Below the pieces are notes generated by a model, which ran no database searches, was not told the DNA's origin, and was given only the letters and a program-made list of their open reading frames with translations. From positions 9,229,303 to 9,293,302 of the forward strand of contig NC_087075.1 of the NCBI RefSeq assembly GCF_026151205.1: DNA of 64,000 nucleotides. Reading direction: 5' to 3'. Both the position numbers and the translations under genes were made by a program. This document shows, piece by piece, positions 1 to 12,100 of this stretch. Within the stretch, counting starts at the first letter, position 1. Each line of letters opens with the position of its first letter. The DNA is from Bolinopsis microptera (lineage: Eukaryota; Ctenophora; Tentaculata; Lobata; Bolinopsidae).

Positions 1-152
1 CGATTCTGGTTCAAACAGTCAAACTACAATTCTGACCGTACCTGCTGGTGAAAACACGGCTGATGCTCTTTTTACCTGTGTCATTCAATCTGACGAGCAT
101 GCAAAAACATCATCGTCTCCAGAAAAGACTAATGTAAACTCGAACGTTTTCA
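1..152 (+). CDS. Ig exon 1 (type A), partial
   Basis: This is the 3' part of a type-A Ig exon cut by the window edge. The frame starts at base 2 and reads to base 152, the first base of a codon, followed by the donor GTGAGT at 153. It retains the second Ig Cys (FTCVIQSDEH). It is nearly identical to the end of the A exon at 886-1200, with a few changes in the C-terminal strand (SSPEK instead of SASPEE). Confidence 0.75.
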
Positions 153-3100
153 GTGAGTAATCTTGATACATTTTGAGAACCACAATGTGTATAACAAGGT
201 CTTATTCGAATTTTGCAGCAGTAACCTTTCTTAATTTAGGCTATTTTAGTTACAACTACATGTAATGATATTTTAACATACCAAATATTTTGTGAGTTTG
301 AAAGAATCAAATTATTTCAGCCGTCGTTCCGGAGACTCCTAAAAAAGCCACCACCTCTGTGGCTCAGACATTGACTTGTGATATCGGAGATGTGATTACA
401 GATGTCACTGTGTCGTGGAAGGATAATGGTGGGGTCGATATAACAACCGGTAGTGGAGGGTACACCATCGCACAGGGATCAGCTGACCCTGCTACCAAAA
501 TTCAGACATCATCTCTGACCATTGATGTTGCCACTCTTACAAGTGTAGCTGGAGCTGCGAATGGGTCACCTGTGACATACAAATGTGCTGCGCAATCTGT
601 AGAATATTCGGATTCAGCAACATCTACTTTCAAAGAAATTGTTGTCAACTTCCTTACTTTTGGTAAGTTTCTTAGGACTTGGTGGGTATTTATAACTGCC
701 CATAAATGATGCTCTGCTTTTTTAACTTTATTCTAAGATAACTTGTTACATCCTACTGTTAAAACAAAATTAAACTCATCATAGGATTCAGTGAATTTAG
801 TTGAGAAAGTTCAATGATTCAGTTCCTGTACAATACTGTTGATATTTTTTATTGCGGGCTTATTTTAAATGACTGATTGTTTCAGATGTAGAAGCTAAGG
901 GTAGCGAAGTGCTGACAAACACAGAAACTACAATATCTTGTGTAGTAAGTGGTTTGAGTAAGCAGCTGGAAGCGGTAACATGGAAGAAACCTTCGGGTGA
1001 TGCTATAACTGACGGTACTGACAGCTATGCTATTGAGATTGGAACTTACGATTCTGGTTCAAACAGTCAAACTACAATTCTGACCGTACCTGCTGGTGAA
1101 AACACGGCTGATGCTCTTTTCACCTGTCTCATTCAATCTGACGAGCATGCAAAAACATCAGCGTCTCCAGAAGAGACTGTTGTCAACTCAAACGTTTTCA
1201 GTGAGTAATCTTGATACATTTTGAGAACCACAATCTGTATAACGAGGGCTTATTCGAATTTTGCAGCAGCAATCATTCTCAATTTAGGCCATTTTTGTTA
1301 CAATTACATGCAATGATATTTTGGTTCTTTTGCGATAGTCAAAACGCGACAACTAGCGCTGGATGGCGACAACTAGCGCTATCCAGCGCTAGTTGTCGCC
1401 ATCCAGCGCTAGTTGTCGCTATCCAGCGCTGGATAACGCTGGCCAGCGCAAAATATATATGTTCGATAATTGTCGCCATCCAGCGCTAGTTGTCGCCATC
1501 CAGCGCTAGTTGTCGCCATCCAGCGCTAGTTGTCGCCATCCAGCGCTAGTTGTCGCTGGCTATGCGACACTGTCGCACGCGATAGTTTGCGATGGCCAGC
1601 GCAACTGGCCATCGCAGAAAACAGTTCGATAGCTAGCGCTGGATAGCGACAACTAGCGCTGGATAGCGACAACTAGCGCTGGATAGCGACAACTAGCGCT
1701 GGCCAGCGCTGGCCATCGATATCCAGCGCAAAATTTTTACGCTTTTACTCGTCAGCTAGCGCTGGCCAGCGCTAGCCAGCGCTAACCAGCGCTAGCCAGC
1801 GCTAACCAGCGCTAGCCAGCGCTAACCAGTGCTAGCCAGCGCTAACCAGTGCTAGCCAGCGCTAATTAGCGCTAGCCAGCGCTAACCAGCGCTAACCAGC
1901 GCTAGCCAGCGCTGGCCAGCGCTAGCTGACGAGTAATTTCAGTAATATCGCAACTATATTGCGCTGGCCAGCGCTGGCTGACGAGTAATACTAATATCGA
2001 GCGTGCTAAATCACTCTACAGTCGATCTTCGAAATTGTTCTAAAAGGGCTCACGATGGTTGTATTACAACCGTTGTAACCAACTTGAAACTTCAATCGAT
2101 GTATTTTCGGACGCTAATTCCGAATCAACCCCCATGGGCCCATGACATAGGGTTAAAATGCTCTCCTGACGAGATATTGGCGAAAAACTGTACATGTATC
2201 GATCACGTGATATGACCGTATAAGGAAGTTAGTCTAATGTCTCGTTATTTATCCAGCGCTGGATAACGCTGGCCAGCGCAAAATATATATGTTCGATAAT
2301 TGTCGCTATCCAGCGCTAGTTGTCGCCATCCAGCGCTAGTTGTCGCCATCCAGCGCTAGTTGTCGCCATCCAGCGCTAGTTGTCGCTGGCTATGCGACAC
2401 TGTCGCACGCGATAGTTTGCGATGGCCAGCGCAACTGGCCATCGCAGAAAACAGTTCGATAGCTAGCGCTGGATAGCGACAACTAGCGCTGGATAGCGAC
2501 AACTAGCGCTGGATAGCGACAACTAGCGCTGGCCAGCGCTGGCCATCGATATCCAGCGCAAAATTTTTACGCTTTTACTCGTCAGCTAGCGCTGGCCAGT
2601 GCTAGCCAGCGCTAACCAGCGCTAGCCAGCGCTAACCAGCGCTAGCCAGCGCTAACCAGTGCTAGCCAGCGCTAACCAGTGCTAGCCAGCGCTAATTAGC
2701 GCTAGCCAGCGCTAACCAGCGCTAGCCAGCGCTAACCAGCGCTAGACCAGCGCTAGCCAGCGCTGGCCAGCGCTAGCTGACGAGTAATTTCAGTAATATC
2801 GCAACTATATTGCGCTGGCCAGCGCTGGCTGACGAGTAATACTAATATCGAGCGTGCTAAATCACTCTACAGTCGATCTTCGAAATTGTTCTAAAAGGGC
2901 TCACGATGGTTGTATTACAACCGTTGTAACCAACTTGAAACTTCAATCGATGTATTTTCGGACGCTAATTCCGAATCAACCCCCATGGGCCCATGACATA
3001 GGGTTAAAATGCTCTCCTGACGAGATATTGGCGAAAAACTGTACATGTATCGATCACGTGATATGATCGTATAAGGAAGTTAGTCTAATGTCTCGTTATT

Positions 3101-6100
3101 TTTAGGGTTTCAGCATATGTTTTTGTTAAGGATTGGGTTAGGGTTAGGGTTGGGATCAAATTAGAGGGTTAGGGTTTCGAAAAGTCGTTCAAAACCAGCT
3201 AGAGTCAGAGAATGGGTTAAAAAGTCACGTGACAGTCGAGTGTAAAGTGATTAATCATCATCCGAGTAATATATGATTTTGATACATTGCGCTGGCTAGC
3301 GCTTGATAGCGCTGGATAGCGACAACTAGCGCTGGCTAGCGCTGGCCAGCGCTGGATAGCGACAACTAGCGCTGACTAGCGCTGGCCAGCGTTGGCCAGC
3401 GCTAGCTGACGAGTAATAGCGCATAAATTTTGCGCTGGATATCGATGGCCAGCGCTGGCCAGTGCAGCGCTGGCTATCGCTTAGCGCTATCGTTGTCGCT
3501 ATCCAGCGCTAGTTATCGAACTGTTTTCTGCGATGGCCAATTCCGCTGGCCATCGCAAACTATCGCGTGCGACAGTGTCGCATAGCCAGCGACAACTAGC
3601 GCTGGATAGCGACAACTAGCGCTGGATGGCGACAACTAGCGCTGGATGGCGACAACTAGCGCTGGATAGCGACAATTATCGAACATATGTATTTTGCGCT
3701 GGCCAGCGTTATCCAGTGCTGGATAGCGACAACTAGCGCTGGATGGCGACAACTAGCGCTGGATAGCGCTAGTTGTCGCCATCCAGCGCTAGTTGTCGCG
3801 TTTTGACTATCGCAAAAGAACCGATATTTTAACATACCAAATCTTTTGTGAGTTTGAAAAAGCCAAATTATTTCAGCCGTCGATCTGGAGACTCCTAAAG
3901 TAGCCACCACCGCTGTTGCTCAGACATTGACTTGTGATATCGGAGATGTGGTTACAGATGTCACTGTGTCGTGGAAGGATCATACTGGGGCTGCTATAAC
4001 AGGTGGTAGTGTAGGGTACACCATCGCACAGGGATCAGCTGACTCTGGTACCAAAATTCAGACATCAACTCTGACCATTGATGTTGCCACTCTTACAAGT
4101 GTAGCTGTAGCTGCGAATGGGTCACCCGTGACATACACATGTGCTGCAGAATCTAAAGAATATTCGGATTCAGCAACATCTACTTTCAAAGACATTGTTC
4201 TCAGCTTCCTTACTTTCGGTAAGTTTCTTCCTACTTGGTGGGTATTTATAACTGCCCATAAATGATGCTCTGCTGTTTTAACTTTATATCTAAGATAACT
4301 TGTTACATACTACTGATAAAACAAAATTAAACTCTTCATAGGATCCAGTGAATTTAGTTTAGAAAGTTCAACGATTCAGTTCCTGTACAATACTGTTGAT
4401 ATTTTTTATTGCGGGCTTATTTTAAATGACTGATTGTTTTAGGTGTAGAAGCTAAGGGTAGCGAAGTGCTGACAAACACAGAAGCTACAATATCTTGTGT
4501 AGTAAGTGGTTTGAGTAAGCAGCTGGAAGCGGTAACATGGAAGAAACCTTCGGGTGATGCTATAACTGACGGTACTGACAGCTATGCTATTGTCGTTGGA
4601 ACTTACGTTCCTGGCACCAACATTCAAACTACAATTCTGACCGTACCTGCTGATGAAAACACGGCTGATGCTCTTTTCACCTGTGTCATTCAATCTGACG
4701 AGCATGCAAAAACATCAGCGTCTCCAGAAGAGACTAATGTCAACTCGAACGTTTTCAGTGAGTAATCTTGATAAATTTTGAGAACCACAATGTGTACAAC
4801 GAGGTCTTATTCGAATTTTGCAGCAGTAATCTTTCTTAATTTAGACTATTTTAGTTACAACTACATGTAATGATACTTTAACATACCAAATGTTTTGTGA
4901 GTTTGAAAGAATCAAATTATTTCAGCCGTCGATCCGGAGACTCCTAAAGTAGCCACCACCGCTGTGCTCAGACATTGACTTGTGATATCGGAGATGTGGT
5001 TACAGATGTCACTGTGTCGTGGAAGGATAATGGTGGGGGTGATATAACAACTGGTAGTGAAGGGTACACCATTGCACAGGGATCATCTGACCCTGCTACC
5101 AAAATTCAGACATCAACTCTGACCATTGATGCAGGCACTGTTACAAGTGTAGCTGCAGCTGCGGGTGATTCACCCGTGATATACCAATGTGCTGCGGAAT
5201 CTAAAGAATATCCAGATTCAGTTACATCTACTTACAAATATGTTGATGTCAGCTTCTTCAGTGAGTAATCTCGATAGAGTTTGATAACCACAATGTATGG
5301 AACGAGGTATTTTTTGAATATAGCAGCAGTAATGAATGTCCAGGTTAATGTAACCCTCACACATCAGAGATATGCACCGAGTTACTTTTAGGCGGTGGCG
5401 GTCTGGACGCCAAAATTGGCAGTCTGACCGCTGTCTGACTACTAGATTGTGCAACTGATGTATATGAATTGATTTCTTAATATCAATTTACATTGAAGAA
5501 CTAATTTATCGTTTAACAGCTGGGTCTGGGTCAAAATTTCGCGGCGGCGGCGAATTGCGGTGGTGCACATCTCTGAAAAACATAGTGAGCTATACGACCG
5601 AAATTTCCCAATTAAGGCAAAGAAGAGTAAACCATGACGCCGTAAAAACACAAAGCCGTGAATGCAAAAATAAATTCTACAGTAAAGCCCGGGATCCCCG
5701 GATTGTATGAAATAAAAAGAAATTACGCCATCATGGATCGGGAAATTGAGCGGCCATCCACAAAAGAAAAGCGGCCGCCTTTCTTGTTATAATTTAAAAT
5801 CTTCATTTGTATGACTACAGGTTATTTTGAAATCATATTGGTAAGAAAATTCGTAACTTCAGAGGTAGTCGCAAAAAACAGCGAAGTTCTCAAGGACACA
5901 GCGGCAACAATATTTTGTGTAGTGAACGGCCTGACAAAGCAATTGGACGCGGTAACATGGGAGAAACCTCGTTCGGGTGGTGTTATAACTCACGGTACTG
6001 CTCCTGACGACTATCAGATTGCCGTTTGGACTTACGATCCTGATCATAACAGTCAAACTTCAGTTCTGACAATTCCTGTCTCTGCAAACGGGGCTGGTGC

Positions 6101-9100
6101 TGTTTACACATGTGTCATCCAATCTGACGAGCATGGAAAGACATTGGGGGCTGAAGAGAAAACTAACGTTAACTCGAACGTGTTCAGTGAGTATCTTACT
6201 AATATTAACTTTACACAGATGTTCAGAAGTTTAATTTTGTTACTTGTGAAGGCACTAGAACCATAGACTACACCAATGGTTTTTCTAGCAGCCAGTTTAG
6301 CTAATGATATTAAATGATCTTGAAACCATTTATCTCAAATTATTTCAGCTATCACTCCTGTTGACATGTCGGCAACTGACGCTGTGGACCAGACATTGGT
6401 CTGCAATATCGGAGACGTAACTACAGCTGTTACTGTATCATGGACGATCAGTGGAGGCAACACCCCAATAACAAACGGTAATGGATACATTATCACACCG
6501 GGGACAGTTGACGGTAGCACCAATATCCAGGAATCTAGTCTGACCATCACAGCTGCTACGCTAAAAGCACTGGATACAAGTTCAAGCTCCGTGATATGGA
6601 AGTGTGCTGCTAAGTCCTCACAATACCCAGACTCAGAGCAGTCTGAATACAAAGATCTCACTGTCACGTTCCTTACTTTAGGTTTGTTCTTTAGATCGGT
6701 TTGTACGGAAATTGAAAAGAAACCTAGATAAACAGTGCATGACGTTTAAAATTTAAAATCTTTATTTTTATGGCTACAGGTTATTTTGAAATCATATTAG
6801 TAAGAAAATTCGTAACTTCAGAGGTAGTCGCAAAACACAGCGAAGTTCTCAAGGACACAGCAGCAACAATATCTTGTGTAGTGAACGGCCTGACAAAGCA
6901 ATTGGACGCGGTAACATGGGAGAAACCTCGTTCGGGTGGTGTTATAACTCACGGTACTGCTCCTGGCGACTATCGGATTGCCGTTTGGACTTACGATCCT
7001 GATCATAACAGTCAAACTACAGTTCTGACAATTCTTGTCTCTGCAAACGGGGCTGATGCTGTTTACACATGTGTCATCCAATCTGACGAGCATGGAAAGA
7101 CATCGGGGGCCGAAGATAAAACTAATGTTAACTCGAACGTGTTCAGTGAGTATCTTACTAATATTAACTTTACACGGATGTTCAGAAGTTTAATTTTGTT
7201 ACTTGTGAAGGCACTAGAACCATAGACTACACCAATGGTTTTTCTAGCAGCCAGTTTAGCTAAGCCTAATGATATTAAATGATCTTGAAACCATTTATCT
7301 CAAATTATTTCAGCTATCACTCCTGTTGACATGTCGGCAACCGACGCTGTGGGCCAGACATTGGTCTGCAATATCGGAGACGTAACTACAGCTGTTACTG
7401 TATCATGGACGAGTGGAGATAACACCCAAATAACAGACGGTCAGGGAGGATACACTATCACACCGGGGACAGTTAGCACCAATATCCAGGAATCTAGTCT
7501 GACCATCACAGCTGCTACGCTAAAAGCACTGGATACGAGTTCAGGCTCCGTGATATGGAAGTGTGCAGCTAAGTCCTCACAATACCCAGACTCAGAGCAG
7601 TCTGAATACAAAGATCTCACTGTCACTTTCCTTACTTTAGGTTTGTTCTTTAGATCGGTTTGTATGGAAATTGAAAAGAAACCTAGATAAACAGTGCATG
7701 ACGTTTAAAATTTAAAATCTTTATTTTTATGGCTACAGGTTATTTTGAAATCATATTAGTAAGAAAATTCGTAACTTCAGAGGTAGTCGCAAAACACAGC
7801 GAAGTTCTCAAGGACACAGCAGCAACAATATTTTGTGTAGTGAACGGCCTGACAAAGCAATTGGACGCGGTAACATGGGAGAAACCTCGTTCGGGTGGTG
7901 TTATAACTCACGGTACTGCTCCTGGCGACTATCGGATTGCCGTTTGGACTTACGATCCTGATCATAACAGTCAAACTACAGTTCTGACAATTCTTGTCTC
8001 TGCAAACGGGGCTGATGCTGTTTACACATGTGTCATCCAATCTGACGAGCATGGAAAGACATTGGGGGCTGAAGAGAAAACTAACGTTAACTCGAACGTG
8101 TTCAGTGAGTATCTTACTAATATTAACTTTACACAGATGTTCAGAAGTTTAATTTTGTTACTTGTGAAGGCACTAGAACCATAGACTACACCAATGGTTT
8201 TTCTAGCAGCCAGTTTAGCTAAGCCTAATGATATTAAATGATCTTGAAACCATTTATCTCAAATTATTTCAGCTATCACTCCTGTTGACATGTCGGCAAC
8301 TGACGCTGTGGACCAGACATTGGTCTGCAATATCGGAGACGTAACTACAGCTGTTACTGTATCATGGACGATCAGTGGAGGCAACACCCCAATAACAAAC
8401 GGTAATGGATACATTATCACACCGGGGACAGTTGACGGTAGCACCAATATCCAGGAATCTAGTCTGACCATCACAGCTGCTACGCTAAAAGCACTGGATA
8501 CAAGTTCAAGCTCCGTGATATGGAAGTGTGCTGCTAAGTCCTCACAATACCCAGACTCAGAGCAGTCTGAATACAAAGATCTCACTGTCACTTTCCTTAC
8601 TTTAGGTTTGTTCTTTAGATCGGTTTGTATGGAAATTGAAAAGAAACCTAGATAAACAGTGCATGACGTTTAAAATTTAAAATCTTTATTTTTATGGCTA
8701 CAGGTTATTTTGAAATCATATTAGTAAGAAAATTCGTAACTTCAGAGGTAGTCGCAAAACACAGCGAAGTTCTCAAGGACACAGCAGCAACAATATCTTG
8801 TGTAGTGAACGGCCTGACAAAGCAATTGGACGCGGTAACATGGGAGAAACCTCGTTCGGGTGGTGTTATAACTCACGGTACTGCTCCTGACGACTATCAG
8901 ATTGCCGTTTGGACTTACGATCCTGATCATAACAGTCAAACTACAGTTCTGACAATTCTTGTCTCTGCAAACGGGGCTGATGCTGTTTACACATGTGTCA
9001 TCCAATCTGACGAGCATGGAAAGACATCGGGAGCCGAAGAGAAAACTAACGTTAACTCGAACGTGTTCAGTGAGTATCTTACTAATATTAACTTTACACG

Positions 9101-12100
9101 GATGTTCAGAAGTTTAATTTTGTTACTTGTGAAGGCACTAGAACCATAGACTACACCAATGGTTTTTCTAGCAGCCAGTTTAGCTAATGATATTAAATGA
9201 TCTTGAAACCATTTATCTCAAATTATTTCAGCTATCACTCCTGTTGACATGTCGGCAACTGACGCTGTGGACCAGACATTGGTCTGCAATATCGGAGACG
9301 TAACTACAGCTGTTACTGTATCATGGACGAGTGGAGATAACACCCAAATAACAGACGGTCAGGGAGGATACACTATCACACCGGGGACAGTTAGCACCAA
9401 TATCCAGGAATCTAGTCTGACCATCACAGCTGCTACGCTAAAAGCACTGGATACGAGTTCAGGCTCCGTGATATGGAAGTGTGCAGCTAAGTCCTCACAA
9501 TACCCAGACTCAGAGCAGTCTGAATACAAAGATCTCACTGTCACTTTCCTTACTTTAGGTTTGTTCTTTAGATCGGTTTGTATGGAAATTGAAAAGAAAC
9601 TCTACTAAGTGATGCTATCCACTTTTTCCTAGAAGCCAAGATATTTGATGTGAGATTGTACGTTTAAGGCAGCTGACACATTCGGCTGATATTTCAACGT
9701 TTTCGCACAATCTTACTTTGTATAACTATCAGATTGGAAGAATTTCGAAGCAAATGGAGAAAGTCACGATATTCTGGCAGGAACTATTGGAACTCTTATT
9801 TGTTCCGTCACTGGGGTCTCTAACCCGGACACTGAAATCAACATACAGTGGATGGATGAAGGGCTGGAAGTATCCCAGAACACTGACAACAAAGTAGCTG
9901 AAACAGTGGTAGCGGGAGAAGGCAAGGTTTCTACTTTAACACTGTATGAGGAAATAACAAAACATGATCATATCTACACTTGTAGGGTTCCAGTAACTGT
10001 AGGAGCTGAAACTGAAACTAATACGTTTGACCTGGAGATCCTGTTAAAGACGTTTAATGTCCAGACTGATGAAGTAGAAGTGGAGTTAGGAGACACAGCT
10101 ACTCTGACGTGTTTAGTGACGGGTTCTACTGATACTTTAACCATCACATGGCTGTTCAACGGGAAGGTTGTAGGTAACTCACAAGTGACAACATCAGACG
10201 AAACTATAACGGCTTTAGAACTGGTTTTAGAGGAAGCAGGAAGGGACGCTACATATACTTGTCAAGTAACTGGAGAAAACACCTACACTTTTGATGTTGA
10301 TTTAGTGGTCAATGATATCGATCTCGTCCCCTCGGGCCAAATTAGAGTGTTTTCAGGCACAACTTTTAACATGACTTGCAGCTTCAAAACGTCAACTATC
10401 AGCGAGGGCTCCTTCCAATGGATACACGACGGAAATATCTGCGCTAGTGATGATTGCTTGAAAGCAAACCATTCTCCCAAGTCGTCCACTTTGACAATCA
10501 CTGTCTCATACGAGACAGCCGGACCACGGAAGTGCTCCTTCACCAAAGCAAAGAGCAGCAGGAACGTATCAAGTCATCCGTTAGAGATAGTTGAGGTGGA
10601 AAGCAGAGGAGAGCAGAAACCTGCAGCAGTTTGGGGTCGAGTTGGAGATAAAGCTACGGTAACCTGTATCGTGCCGTTTGGACTGAACTACTCCGACCTA
10701 ATCTCTATTGAGTGGACATTTAACGGACATTTGATCACTGAAAGTGAAACTAGCGCTGATAAGAATGCATCTTACTTCACCTTCGGCGACAAAATTGAAT
10801 CGGCGACAGATCTGGCTTGGACAATTACAGTCGATCTCACTACAACTACAAAAGGAACACTCCAATGCAGAGCTGCTTACAGCTCAGGAGAGCAGGTTAC
10901 CATTTCTAGCAGCAATGTGAACTTGATGATCCTAACGTCTGATTCTGAATTTGTCTTGATGTCCCCCAACTCTGGAGGTGAGGTGACTTTTATCACCCGA
11001 GCAGAGTACGTATCAACTACTCAAGTTGCTATCTCTGATGGACAAATATCCTTTCAACAGTCCTCTGCTCAAAACAATACGGTAGATGGTGTTGTACACA
11101 TCGAGTTGATCAAGTTTACCAGCAATCATGTGTCTTCAGTGGACAGCAAAGATGACCTCACAATGCAAATGTCCTCGTATAGTTACACCGTCAACGCAGG
11201 TCTATCAAATGAGATGTCGATCACTGGACATACATTTTTGGTCGGACAAACGTTCGTGGAGAGTACACCGGTGTGGGGAAGCATTGGACAGCGACTAAGA
11301 CTAACTGTCTTCCTCACAGCGGTAGAAGCATCCGGTGTCCAAGTTACTTGGCAACAGGAAGACAGTAAGGACAGTGATAATTGGGCAGATGTCACTTCGA
11401 ACGTGTCCTCTATCATTTCCGAACTAGACGACAAGAATGTGATGTCAACAATCCTAGTGATAAACAAACTCAAAGAATCTGACATCAGGTGCTCATTTTA
11501 AAATCATTCCTCTTGTATAGTTGTATGTTTTCTGATTTTGGTTGAATAATTTCCAGTTTTGATCTGACACATGTGTTAAATTGTAAAGATCTTTCTAATT
11601 TCTAAAATTTTCACATTTCAGCCGGTACAGGGTTGAGATTGAAATGGCAGGATCTCAGGGGATAACTAGATCAATGACAGTCAAGTCAGCTCGTGCTACC
11701 GCCCACAATGTGGAACCAGTATTTGAAAAAGGAAACGTTTCCTTATCAGTCATTATAGAAGGACCCGGAGACCTGATAACAGCTGTAATGTTAGTTCACA
11801 AGGAGGCTGGTAAAGAAATTGAAATTGTTATAACTGATATTGCAGTTTCCAATCGCATGAAAATTTCTCATCAAATGATGGACGTGGGCAGCAATAGCGA
11901 GGGTATGTACTTTTTCAAAGTGCAGTTTACTGGAGGCTTGAAGATACAGACCACACCAGTGGAGTTGGTGGTAAAGAGGAAGTGCAGACCTCTCACTCCT
12001 CCCCCCAACACTGGTTAATTACATTTTATTTTAAATTTTAAGCAATTTTTCTCAGGTTTAATTGATTTTAATTCAGACGTGGACAGTCGTGATGTAACTT

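Larger units (their letters stand above)
1315..3830. mobile_element. Foldback-type DNA transposon with its 8-bp target-site duplications
   Basis: The element proper runs from 1323 to 3822 and is flanked by GATATTTT on both sides (1315-1322 and 3823-3830). Its ends are inverted copies: GGTTCTTTTGCGATAG at the left and CTATCGCAAAAGAACC at the right, and the similarity continues inward for roughly 500 bp through arrays of an AGCGCTAGTTGTCGC motif. Paralogous introns after the exons ending at 152 and 4757 carry the same flanking sequence without the insert, so the empty site is visible. No transposase is present. An 8-bp duplication fits hAT- or P-superfamily elements; long tandem-repeat-filled inverted ends recall Galileo-like foldback elements. 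The exact superfamily is uncertain. Confidence 0.8.

Noticed and set aside
2003-3066. Duplicated 70-codon frame
   Set aside because: It lies in the non-repetitive spacer of the foldback element, is copied only because the element is tandemly duplicated, and shows no domain.
3132-3176. Telomeric repeat indicating a chromosome end or fusion
   Set aside because: Only a few degenerate TTAGGG units within a transposon; not enough for an interstitial telomere claim.
6335-9544. Minus-strand frames of 61-110 codons opposite the Ig exons
   Set aside because: Antisense shadows of the Ig exons that recur with each duplicated copy.
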